This document shows, in pieces, positions 1 through 7,587 of a stretch of 64,000 nt of DNA. Every line of letters begins with the position of its first letter. Position 1 is the first letter of the stretch. The position numbers and the translations under genes were made by a program. The stretch is from Terriglobus roseus (GTDB lineage Bacteria; Acidobacteriota; Terriglobia; Terriglobales; Acidobacteriaceae): NCBI RefSeq assembly GCF_900102185.1, contig NZ_LT629690.1:3348001-3412000 (forward strand). The letters run 5' to 3'. The notes beneath the pieces were generated by a model. That model ran no database searches, had not been told where the DNA came from, and was given only the letters and a program-made list of their open reading frames with translations.

Positions 1-402
1 CTGCGTGACACTCTCTGACGCCACGGTGAAATGTGATCGATCAATGTAATGTGCACGCGCCACATACGCAGATCCAAGCGCCGTTCCGAGAGCATCGGCA
101 AGCTGCGCCGCATTCGCGGAAGTAATCGCCGCATCGCGCAAAGCAAGCTGGCGCTGCTCTTCCGCGGGCAACAATGTAGGTTGCGGAATGGCGCCGGTTT
201 GAATACCACCGGTCACAGTAAGGTTCGCACTCAGCGCCGCCTGCCCGTTTGCTGTCTTGTAGAGCGTCGTTACTGGAGACAAGCCACGGAGCGCAGTGTC
301 ATTGGGAGACTGCGCAATCGCAGAGACGCAAGCAATAGAAAGCGATGCGATCGCTACAAAGCGAAATAGACCTGTGGCAATTCGATAAGGACGATTCAGC
401 AT
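1..402 (-). CDS. secreted PAP2-like phosphatase, N-terminal part
   Basis: The gene starts with ATG at 402 and runs off the left edge, so only the first 134 codons are visible. They begin with a signal peptide (hydrophobic stretch about residues 10-28, cleavage after a motif like SAIAQ). The following segment, with LRGLSPVTTLYKT and a later LADALGTALGSAYVARAHYID, resembles from memory the N-terminal region of exported acidobacterial PAP2-type acid phosphatases. The catalytic motifs of that family would lie outside the window, so the function is not shown here. The gene is 38 bases downstream of tdk on the same strand and may be co-transcribed with it. Confidence 0.5.
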   Translation of the reverse strand, partial: MLNRPYRIATGLFRFVAIASLSIACVSAIAQSPNDTALRGLSPVTTLYKTANGQAALSANLTVTGGIQTGAIPQPTLLPAEEQRQLALRDAAITSANAAQLADALGTALGSAYVARAHYIDRSHFTVASESVTQ

Positions 403-440
403 GGCAAACGGCTCCCTGGCTTCCATGGTAGCCGTAGAAC

Positions 441-1079
441 CTAAACCGCGGTGACGACAGGCAAATCCATCTGCTCCGCAGTCTCTTCCACATACGGCTG
501 AAAGTGCGCTCTGCAGCGAGCTTCATACATGCCCACGGCGCCCACCACAACCAACTCCTGTGAATGACCAAGCCGTTGCGTGTGTATAGCGGGCTGTCCG
601 CAGACCATGCAAACGGCATTCAGCTTCGTGACCTTATCGGCAAGCGCCATCAGGTTCGGCACGGGGCCAAAAGGCTCATTCGCAAAGGTAGTATCCAGCC
701 CTGCAAGAATCACGCGCTTACCCAGATGGATCAACTCCATGGTGAGTGGCAAAATGCCTTCATCAAAGAACTGCACCTCATCCAGCCCAATCACCTCAAT
801 GCGATCGACCAATCCTGTCGCGAACAGCTCTTCACGAAGACGGTCCGAATTCGGTGTCACTACAGAAGCTTCGTGCGTCTGTTCGGAATGCGATGCAATG
901 GCCGTGCGGTGATAACGCAGGTCGATGTCGGGCTTAAAGCAGCCCACACGCTGTTTTGCAATGCGCGCACGCTTCAGCCGCCGGATGAGTTCTTCACTCT
1001 TCCCGGAAAACATGGGTCCAACGATCACTTCCAGCACACCCGGCGTCGCCGGGCAAGGAGAACTGGTTTCAGCCTGCAT
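441..1079 (-). CDS. tdk: thymidine kinase (type II)
   Basis: A 212-residue protein that phosphorylates thymidine to dTMP with ATP in the pyrimidine salvage pathway, in the cytoplasm. The P-loop GPMFSGKS is at residues 21-28. A DEVQFF segment near residue 100 carries the expected catalytic Glu. A lasso-type zinc site is made by CMVC near residue 156 and a C-x2-H pair (CRAH) near residue 190. Length is normal for the bacterial type II family, with a short N-terminal extension of about 14 residues. The gene lies 51 bases after the cupin gene on the same strand. Confidence 0.95.
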   Translation of the reverse strand: MQAETSSPCPATPGVLEVIVGPMFSGKSEELIRRLKRARIAKQRVGCFKPDIDLRYHRTAIASHSEQTHEASVVTPNSDRLREELFATGLVDRIEVIGLDEVQFFDEGILPLTMELIHLGKRVILAGLDTTFANEPFGPVPNLMALADKVTKLNAVCMVCGQPAIHTQRLGHSQELVVVGAVGMYEARCRAHFQPYVEETAEQMDLPVVTAV

Positions 1080-1130
1080 TGGCCTATCGTACCGGCAAGC
1101 GGCTTGTGAAAAATTGGGTGAAAATCTCTA

Positions 1131-1613
1131 CTACTTCGCCCTCACCTTCACCACGAAATAACGGAAAGTGCTGCCGGGTTTCAGAATCATCTGATGCGGC
1201 GTGCCAGGTTCAATGCGAATGGCGTCACCTGCATGAAACGGCTGGCGTTTGCCACCACTTACACTATCGCCGCGCTTCTCTCCCGGCGCGGTGTCTTTAG
1301 CATTCACCACCGTACCGCCGGTCACCACTTCCGCTTCACCCTCCAGGCCGATCAAGACATCTGCGAAGTCCTGATGCCATTCTCCCTGGCCGCTCTTCAC
1401 GCGCACGGCAAGCTGTTCCGCACCATCCGGACGCGTCAGCAAAACCTTGAACGCGATGCCGTCTTTCGAAGCACGCGCCTGTTTCAACAGATCATCGCCC
1501 GTGCTGCGAAGCGTAGCGGCGGTAACCATGTCACTGGGCGGCACGGCGGTCTGCGCGACGAGCGGGGATGCAACAACGGCAAGCGCAAACGTAGCGCCGA
1601 AAAGATACTTCAT
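1131..1613 (-). CDS. secreted cupin-domain protein
   Basis: A 160-residue protein with a clear signal peptide (residues 1-20, ending at VAQ). It contains a small beta-barrel cupin: GEWHQDFADVLIGLEGEAEV around residues 76-95 matches the first cupin motif, and the PGTPHQM segment near residue 140 matches the second, with histidines placed to bind a metal. The substrate cannot be read from sequence. It sits between the VOC gene (27 bases upstream) and tdk. It probably acts in the periplasm. Confidence 0.75.
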   Translation of the reverse strand: MKYLFGATFALAVVASPLVAQTAVPPSDMVTAATLRSTGDDLLKQARASKDGIAFKVLLTRPDGAEQLAVRVKSGQGEWHQDFADVLIGLEGEAEVVTGGTVVNAKDTAPGEKRGDSVSGGKRQPFHAGDAIRIEPGTPHQMILKPGSTFRYFVVKVRAK

Positions 1614-1640
1614 TCCAGACTCCCTGTTTTCAACCTACGA

Positions 1641-2036
1641 CTAAGCTTCATCTGCAAGCGGCTGCCAGAGTTCCACACGATTGCCCTCAGGATCAACAAT
1701 CCATGCGAAACGTCCGTAGCTAGCGTCGTCGCGATGAGGATCAATCTCCACGCCCGCTGCCTTCAACTTGTCCAGCAGAGCATCCATATCGTCCACGCGA
1801 TAGTTGATCATCACGGCCTGATGGCTACCTTTGCCAAAGTAATCCGTGTTTTCCTTGAAGGCGCTCCAAGCAGTCATGCCGGTGCCTTTAGGGACCTCAT
1901 CGGTCCACATAAACGTGATGCCGTGATCCGTCAGCGGAAAACCGAGGTGTTTGTGATACCAGTCCGTGAGCGCCTTCGGATCGCGCGCACGTAAGAAAAC
2001 TCCGCCAACGCCAGTCACTCTGCCCGTTGAAGCCAT
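1641..2036 (-). CDS. VOC (glyoxalase/bleomycin-resistance fold) family protein
   Basis: A 131-residue single-module vicinal-oxygen-chelate protein. The opening GVGGVFLRARDPKALTDWY and the ending WIVDPEGNRVELWQP are the hallmark beginning and end of the family, the terminal Glu being the usual metal ligand. It is cytoplasmic with no signal peptide. Such stand-alone proteins include glyoxalase-like lyases, dioxygenases and drug-binding proteins, and nothing here decides between them. The start is 9 bases after the stop of the YbjQ-like gene, so the two are likely cotranscribed. Confidence 0.85.
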   Translation of the reverse strand: MASTGRVTGVGGVFLRARDPKALTDWYHKHLGFPLTDHGITFMWTDEVPKGTGMTAWSAFKENTDYFGKGSHQAVMINYRVDDMDALLDKLKAAGVEIDPHRDDASYGRFAWIVDPEGNRVELWQPLADEA

Positions 2037-2045
2037 GTTTGTCTC

Positions 2046-2384
2046 CTAGGAAATTGGTTCTACAACGACCGCAGTTCCATACGCCAACACTTCTGTAACG
2101 CCCTGCATCACTTCATTCGCGTCATAGCGAAAAGCAACAACAGCATTCGCGCCCATGGCAACGGCATGTTCTTCCATGCGCAAAAGAGCGTCTTGTCGCG
2201 TGCGTTCGCAAAGATTGGTGAACAGGGTAATATCGCCGCCCACCAGCGTTTGCAAGCTTGCGCCGATGGTGCCAAACACCGAACGCGATCGAACGACGAT
2301 GCCTCGTACCAGCCCAAGACTGCGAACGATGCGATAACCGGGAAGTTCAAGAGCGGTAGTGACAAAAGCGGGATGAAGTGCCAC
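2046..2384 (-). CDS. YbjQ-like (heavy-metal-binding/UPF0145) family protein
   Basis: I place the start at GTG 2384, preceded by an AGGAG ribosome site at about 2390-2395. This gives 112 residues, close to the usual 105-110 for the family. Longer upstream starts would add an unconserved basic stretch. The core has the pattern YRIVRSLGLVRGIVVRSRS, then a segment rich in small residues, then RMEEHAVAMGANAVVAFRYD, which is the YbjQ signature. Members form pentamers and are annotated as possible metal binders, but the biochemical role is unknown. It is the first gene of the minus-strand run that continues to tdk and is divergent from the lipoprotein gene at 2451. Confidence 0.8.
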   Translation of the reverse strand: MALHPAFVTTALELPGYRIVRSLGLVRGIVVRSRSVFGTIGASLQTLVGGDITLFTNLCERTRQDALLRMEEHAVAMGANAVVAFRYDANEVMQGVTEVLAYGTAVVVEPIS

Positions 2385-2450
2385 GCGGACTCCTCTCTGA
2401 TTTGCACCGCAATTGTAGAGCAAGCGCGTGATAGCGTAGTGGGTACGCGT

Positions 2451-2786
2451 ATGAAATCCCCTGCGACTCATCTTCGGAAGCATCACTTTGTCACGGCGCT
2501 CGCAATATCCGGCATCGTTCTGCTGGGTTGTGCCAGCAAGGTGCAGATTCAGGTGCCTGCGAACTTTCACGGCCACGTGCACATCGTCTGCACCGGCATG
2601 ACAAAAGACGCTTCCTCGAAAATCGTGGTGGATGACAGCGGCGCAGCGCAGGTAAATGATTGCCCGCTACGCCAGACAGACGCGGTTGTGACACAACCTG
2701 GTGCCTCCACTCCGCTCAACACGGCCATCATGTGGACCACCACGGGCGACGGCCTGGTGCGCGAAATTAACTTCGACATTCGCTAA
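2451..2786 (+). CDS. small predicted lipoprotein of unknown function
   Basis: A 111-residue protein. The start at 2451 puts a basic N-terminus before a hydrophobic segment ending in the lipobox LLGC (Cys near residue 27), so it should be a lipid-anchored envelope protein. The mature part contains two further cysteines (HIVCTG and VNDCPL) that could form a disulphide. I do not recognise the family. The gene is divergent from the YbjQ-like gene, with a 66-base shared promoter region, and ends 55 bases before the PQQ dehydrogenase. Confidence 0.6.
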   Translation: MKSPATHLRKHHFVTALAISGIVLLGCASKVQIQVPANFHGHVHIVCTGMTKDASSKIVVDDSGAAQVNDCPLRQTDAVVTQPGASTPLNTAIMWTTTGDGLVREINFDIR

Positions 2787-2841
2787 CGCTCGAAAACGCA
2801 ATGTTTCAGATGGGAGAGAGCAAGCTACAATTTTGCCCTCC

Positions 2842-4992
2842 ATGAATCTGTTTCCCTCATTGCTGCGAACCGGTGCAATCGCCTCTCTGGCGTGCGTCTC
2901 TCTTTTGCCTCACACGGTAACCGTGCACGCCTCCGGTGCCTCGCAATCAACGGATTGGAACGTGTATGGCGGAAACAAGGCTGGCCAGCGTTACTCGCCC
3001 CTGACTCAGATCAACCGCGCCAACGTGAAGCAGCTTCGCGTGGCGTGGACGTTTGACACAGGCGAATCGCCCGCAGGATTGCAGACACATCCGTTGATTG
3101 CTCAAGGCAGGATGTTCGTCTACTCGCCGCAACAAATCGTTTTCGGGCTGGATGCAGCCACCGGCAAACAGCTGTGGAAGTTTGACTCTGGCATCCGTAC
3201 CGGCCAGCCTGCGCGCGGATTCGCATACTGGAAGAGCCCCGACGGCACCCACGACATCCTCTTGGCGCAGACGCTCTATGCCATCTGGGCTCTTGATCCA
3301 TCCACCGGCAAACCGATGTTGTCTTTCGGCAAGGATGGACACATCGATCTGCGCAATGACCTTGGCCCTGAATCGCCGCAAGGCACGGTCGCCATCACCA
3401 CTCCGGGGATGATCTACAAAGACGTCCTCATCACCGGCTTCCGCACCGGCGAAACAGAACCGTCGCCACACGGAGATATTCGCGCCTACAACATCCACAC
3501 CGGCGCACTGGTCTGGAGCTTTCATACCATTCCTCATCCCGGTGAGCCTGGTTACGAAACATGGCCGAAAGACGCCTGGAAATACACCGGCGGTGCAAAC
3601 AACTGGACAGGCGGCGTGCTGGATGAAGCGCGTGGCATCTTCTATGCACCAACCGGCTCAGCGGTAAGTGACTTCTACGGTGCAGATCGCGTGGGCAACG
3701 ATCTATACGCGAACTCGCTGCTGGCTCTTGATGCCGCGACGGGCAAACTGCTGTGGCACTTTCAAGCCGTTCATCACGACATGTGGGATCGTGATTTTCC
3801 CTCGCCGCCAGTGCTGCTAACGCTGCATCGCAATGGCAGATCTATCGACGCCGTGGCACAAGTAACAAAGCACGGGCAGGTCTTCGTGTTCGATCGTGTC
3901 ACAGGCAAGCCGCTGTTTCCTATCGAAGAAAAGCCGTTTCCCGCGAGCACTGTTCCCGGCGAAGCCGCATCACCGACGCAGCCGATGTCCACTGCCATTG
4001 AACCCTTCGCTCGACAGCGTTTAACAGCAGATATGTTGACCACACGAACGCCGGAAGCGCATGCGTGGGCCACTGAGAAATTCCGCACGTTTGTCAGCGA
4101 TGGCCAATTCATTCCCTTCCGCGTGGATCAGGAAACCGTTGTCTTTCCTGGCTTTGACGGAGGCGCAGAGTGGGGTGGCGAAGCAGCCGATCCCCGTACC
4201 GGAGTGCTGTATATCAACGCTAACGATGTGGCCTGGACCGGTGGCCTGACCGCAGTCAAGAGTGGTGAAAGCGCAGGAGCGACGCTCTACAACGCACAAT
4301 GCGCTGTATGCCACGGCACGGATCGCAAAGGTCAGGCGGACGTCTTTCCGTCGTTGATTGAAGCGACGAAAAAACTCACCGCGCAACAAATGACCGACGT
4401 GATTCACAATGGTCGCGGACGCATGCCAGGATTCACCAACCTTACGGGCGATCCTCTGAACGCGCTCCTCTCCTACGTACGCAGCGGTGACCTCACGCCA
4501 ACCGACCGTAGCGACAAACAGGAAGCCGCATCCGGCGACGGCAAAAATGCCGCACCGCCAGCGAAATATCGTTTCACGGGATATCACAAGTTCCTTGATC
4601 CCGATGGCTATCCTGCCATCCAACCACCCTGGGGAACGCTGAATGCCCTAGACCTAAACACCGGCAAGTACCTGTGGCATGTACCGCTGGGTGAATATCC
4701 GGAGCTAGCAGCGAAGGGCATGAAAAACACAGGCAGCGAGAACTACGGGGGCCCTGTGCTGACCGCCAGTGGCTTGCTGTTTATTGGCGCAACTAACTTC
4801 GACAACAAGTTGCGCTGCTTCGATACCAAGACCGGCAAAGTGCTGTGGGAGTACACCATGGACTACGCTGGCAACGCCACGCCTGCCACATACATGGTGA
4901 ATGGCAAGCAGTATGTGGTCATCGCAAACAGCAGCGCGCGCAACAGCAAGGCGAAACATGGCACAAAGTACGTTGCGTTTGCGTTGCCATAA
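2842..4992 (+). CDS. periplasmic PQQ-dependent dehydrogenase with internal cytochrome c domain
   Basis: A 716-residue exported quinoprotein that would oxidise an alcohol or sugar with pyrroloquinoline quinone and pass electrons to an on-board haem c. A signal peptide covers residues 1-33. Propeller repeats with the D-x3-TGK-x-LW signature occur through the N-terminal part (LDAATGKQLWKF, LDPSTGKPML, LDAATGKLLWHF) and again at the C-terminus (LDLNTGKYLWHV, FDTKTGKVLWEY). Between them lies a cytochrome c module with CAVCH at residues 487-491 and a plausible axial Met at 528 (GRMPGF). It resembles the glucose-dehydrogenase-like branch, but the substrate is unproven. No PQQ synthesis gene is visible. 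The start at 2842 was chosen because it gives a proper signal peptide. Confidence 0.88.
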   Translation: MNLFPSLLRTGAIASLACVSLLPHTVTVHASGASQSTDWNVYGGNKAGQRYSPLTQINRANVKQLRVAWTFDTGESPAGLQTHPLIAQGRMFVYSPQQIVFGLDAATGKQLWKFDSGIRTGQPARGFAYWKSPDGTHDILLAQTLYAIWALDPSTGKPMLSFGKDGHIDLRNDLGPESPQGTVAITTPGMIYKDVLITGFRTGETEPSPHGDIRAYNIHTGALVWSFHTIPHPGEPGYETWPKDAWKYTGGANNWTGGVLDEARGIFYAPTGSAVSDFYGADRVGNDLYANSLLALDAATGKLLWHFQAVHHDMWDRDFPSPPVLLTLHRNGRSIDAVAQVTKHGQVFVFDRVTGKPLFPIEEKPFPASTVPGEAASPTQPMSTAIEPFARQRLTADMLTTRTPEAHAWATEKFRTFVSDGQFIPFRVDQETVVFPGFDGGAEWGGEAADPRTGVLYINANDVAWTGGLTAVKSGESAGATLYNAQCAVCHGTDRKGQADVFPSLIEATKKLTAQQMTDVIHNGRGRMPGFTNLTGDPLNALLSYVRSGDLTPTDRSDKQEAASGDGKNAAPPAKYRFTGYHKFLDPDGYPAIQPPWGTLNALDLNTGKYLWHVPLGEYPELAAKGMKNTGSENYGGPVLTASGLLFIGATNFDNKLRCFDTKTGKVLWEYTMDYAGNATPATYMVNGKQYVVIANSSARNSKAKHGTKYVAFALP

Positions 4993-5044
4993 AACACCCA
5001 CGATGATTTGCCGATGTTTCCGCTACGGTGTCATGCTGGTAGGC

Positions 5045-5494
5045 ATGAAGCGTCTTCTCAGCGCGACCATTGCCCTCCTGCTTTCCGTATCCGCCGTGGC
5101 GCAGGATAACGGTTACTGGAAAGCGACAAGCAACACAGCGCACTCCGTAACCGGTGACATCATCATCTCCGGTGAACGACTTTCCATCTACTTCCAGCCA
5201 TTCACCATCGCAGACCTGCGCGAACTGAACGCGGAAGAGATCGCTGCAGTGTTCAACTTTGACAGTGCCGATGGTGTGCATGGCAAGCTGTATCGCCTCA
5301 GCATTGCGGGCGACCGAAAGTTCCTGCACAAGAACACGCTGTGCGGCGCTGAAGAGACGCAGTACATGGCAACTGCGGTTCAAGGTAAGACCATGCAGGT
5401 GGCCTTCTTTTCCGGCAGCAAGATGCCGAGCATGAAGGCAGAGGATCTGAACAACGCCTCTACGCTGTGCGGCACCTATACCTACTCGAAGTAA
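5045..5494 (+). CDS. small exported protein of unknown function
   Basis: A 149-residue protein with a signal peptide (MKRLLSATIALLLSVSAVAQ). ATG 5045 follows a GGTAGG stretch; ATG 5033 is an alternative adding four residues. The mature part is mainly polar with two cysteines (LCGAEE and LCGTYTY) that may pair in the periplasm. I do not recognise the family. It follows the PQQ dehydrogenase by 52 bases on the same strand, but a functional link is only suggested by position. Confidence 0.6.
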   Translation: MKRLLSATIALLLSVSAVAQDNGYWKATSNTAHSVTGDIIISGERLSIYFQPFTIADLRELNAEEIAAVFNFDSADGVHGKLYRLSIAGDRKFLHKNTLCGAEETQYMATAVQGKTMQVAFFSGSKMPSMKAEDLNNASTLCGTYTYSK

Positions 5495-5496
5495 TA

Positions 5497-5527
5497 GAAG
5501 GGCTGGAGAGTTATTCCCCAGCCCTTC
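5497..5527. terminator. possible bidirectional terminator hairpin
   Basis: A 10-bp perfect stem, GAAGGGCTGG (5497-5506) with CCAGCCCTTC (5518-5527), lies exactly between two convergent genes. There is no strong U tract on either strand, so intrinsic termination is plausible rather than certain. Confidence 0.45.
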
Positions 5528-5530
5528 CGT

Positions 5531-6958
5531 CTATGCGACAACACTGAGTCCAAGCCAGCGACCGATCGCTGGAACGCGCGACAGTACCGTCGATTCCAAT
5601 AGCAAGACCGCAATCAACGAGAACGCCATCGCTGGCAGATAGATCGCAAGTGTAAGCACCGCGGCCACCAATGCGAAACTCCAGCGTGGACGTGCTAATG
5701 GCACGGGAGCGCCTAACACTCCAACATGCCGTCTTCTCCACCAGAGGATAACTGCGCTGACGCAAAGCAGAACCAATCCCATTGCCGTGCCCAGTCCCAG
5801 CAACTGGTTCATCAGTCCAAAGAGTTGACCTTCGTGCGCGGCAATCCCCGTTCCAACAACACGATCAAGAATCATCCCCTGATTGAAGTTCTTCCGGCTT
5901 ACGATGGCTCCTGTCTCGGGGTCCGCTTGCAACACATCGCGTAGCGTGCGGTTCTGTGCGTCAGACTTGATCGTCCATGCACCGCCAGTCTTCATGGCAG
6001 GCATGATCTCCACCGGCGCGGCCAGATGTAGTGTTGCTGCGACTGGGACGAGCACGTTGAAGGGCTGGTATGGATCGGTGCCCATCATCATGTCGTCCAC
6101 GCTTCCCATGTCGTGGCCCATATGGCCTGAGTGTTCCATGCCCGGCATGTCGTCCATGGCATTGCTCAGGCTGTTGCTGTTCTGTGCCATACGATCAGCA
6201 AGCGCATCGGCGCGGCTCGTGGTCCAATCCTGCTTGGTAGCGGATGTGCCTGTTACTTGCCGGACCTTCTTGAAGTAGCCTCCCCAACCTTTGGCCCAGG
6301 GAAGTCCGGTGAGGATGAGGAACAACGCGAGTGCCGAAACCCACAGACCAGTTACCGCGTGGAGGTCTCGCCAGAAGATGCGGCTGCCACTGCGTGTGCG
6401 TATCCACAGAACGCCCGCAAGCTTCTCCGTCTGTCGCGGCCACCACAGATACAAACCAGTAAGCAGCAGGACGATCGCCCATGAAGCAGCAAGCTCAACC
6501 AGGTACGAGCCTGGTGTTCCCACCAGCAACTCACCATGCATATGCTGAACCACTGTCATGAACCGGCGGTCTTCGCTGATGGTGTGCAGGATGGCAAGCG
6601 TCTGTGGATTCACGTAGACGCGATACTCCTTCTTGCCAATGCCCACGATTACTCGCACCGCAGCATCATCGCTTGGCGGCAGTTCGTAGTAATGCAGTGT
6701 TGAACCTGGAACTGCAATGACAGCAGTGCGAGCGATCTGCTCTGGCGTGGCGCGCGGGCCAGTGAGACGCAGATGGTTATAGGGACGATCCATCCAGCGT
6801 TCGATCTGCGGCTTGAATAGATAGATCGAACCTGTAATCGATAGCCATATGACAAGAGGGATACAGAAGATGCCAGCATAGAAATGCCAACGCCAGATGG
6901 TGCGATACAAGCGACGCCCTTGCTCTTCTACAGAGACGTTCGCGGCAGCGGTTGCCAT
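5531..6958 (-). CDS. PepSY-associated transmembrane protein with Met/His-rich loop
   Basis: A 475-residue inner-membrane protein of the PepSY_TM family, often linked to iron or copper reductase functions. Membrane segments are visible at about residues 24-48 (WHFYAGIFCIPLVIWL), 155-172, 200-222 (LHAVTGLWVSALALFL), 385-405 and 430-460. A periplasmic loop at about residues 266-293 is packed with Met, His and Asp (MDDMPGMEH, HMGHDM, DDMMMG), a composition typical of copper-handling segments. The family's conserved WR-x-WHFY start and the LHxxxG repeats are present. The small Cys/His-rich gene upstream at 7033-7419 may work with it. The metal is inferred, not shown. Confidence 0.85.
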   Translation of the reverse strand: MATAAANVSVEEQGRRLYRTIWRWHFYAGIFCIPLVIWLSITGSIYLFKPQIERWMDRPYNHLRLTGPRATPEQIARTAVIAVPGSTLHYYELPPSDDAAVRVIVGIGKKEYRVYVNPQTLAILHTISEDRRFMTVVQHMHGELLVGTPGSYLVELAASWAIVLLLTGLYLWWPRQTEKLAGVLWIRTRSGSRIFWRDLHAVTGLWVSALALFLILTGLPWAKGWGGYFKKVRQVTGTSATKQDWTTSRADALADRMAQNSNSLSNAMDDMPGMEHSGHMGHDMGSVDDMMMGTDPYQPFNVLVPVAATLHLAAPVEIMPAMKTGGAWTIKSDAQNRTLRDVLQADPETGAIVSRKNFNQGMILDRVVGTGIAAHEGQLFGLMNQLLGLGTAMGLVLLCVSAVILWWRRRHVGVLGAPVPLARPRWSFALVAAVLTLAIYLPAMAFSLIAVLLLESTVLSRVPAIGRWLGLSVVA

Positions 6959-7032
6959 GAAAGGTTTCCTTCCTTCGATGTAAGCGGAGACGAAGACTCT
7001 GCTGCATTGCCGGGCAGCAGAACTCGACAGAG

Positions 7033-7419
7033 TTACCGATTTAGGAAGGAGGGAGGGCCGCGTTTTCCGCGCGCTCGATCATGCGCAATGCGTTGACTAA
7101 GTTCTGCTTGCGTAACAACCGTCGATTGCCCCTGTAAAGCCGTGAACAGCAACGGCGCAGAAGGAGGTGCGAGGAGGTTGGTGCCGGTGCCAAGGCTTAG
7201 CACTGCTGGACAGCAGGGGCACTTCTCCTGCAGGACTGAGACGTGGCGGTGATCCGTTGGCTGCTCGTCCTGTTGCGCCATCTGCGTGCAGTGGTGCATG
7301 CCGGCGCGGCGGCAGCAGGCAGGCAGCGACGCTTCACTTCGCGGGGTGAGTGCGAAGAGCGACGATGCCAACGGCAAGCCGAAGACAACCAGCAACAGGA
7401 TGGCGAGAAGCTTACGCAA
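7033..7419 (-). CDS. small exported Cys/His-rich protein, possibly metal-related
   Basis: A 128-residue protein with an N-terminal signal or anchor segment (residues 1-24, MRKLLAILLLVVFGLPLASS). The mature part holds two metal-like clusters: ACCRRAGMHHC near residues 34-44 and KCPCCPA near residues 66-72, spaced by His and Met residues. The arrangement resembles DUF2946-type small proteins often found near copper genes, but I cannot assign it firmly. It lies 74 bases upstream of the PepSY gene on the same strand, so the two probably form one unit. Confidence 0.6.
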   Translation of the reverse strand: MRKLLAILLLVVFGLPLASSLFALTPRSEASLPACCRRAGMHHCTQMAQQDEQPTDHRHVSVLQEKCPCCPAVLSLGTGTNLLAPPSAPLLFTALQGQSTVVTQAELSQRIAHDRARGKRGPPSFLNR

Positions 7420-7476
7420 TATCGCTATGGAACCACACGCGTGCGTTCACGGCAATGGATTACGCACAGAAGTCCA

Positions 7477-7503
7477 AAGGGACGCCCGAAGGCGTCCCTT
7501 TTT
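7477..7503. terminator. intrinsic terminator downstream of DEAD-box helicase
   Basis: A 10-bp perfect stem, AAGGGACGCC / GGCGTCCCTT, closes a CGAA loop. Runs of T (five on the plus strand, three on the minus strand) flank it. It lies between the helicase stop and the start of the Cys/His-rich gene, both on the minus strand, and so should end helicase transcription. Confidence 0.6.
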
Positions 7504-7587
7504 GCATGGAGAGAACTAGGCTGGTTTGCGAGGAAGTGGTGCGATCGTCGCCGCCCTTCGCAAGGGGTCCGCGCGAAATCAACCTTC

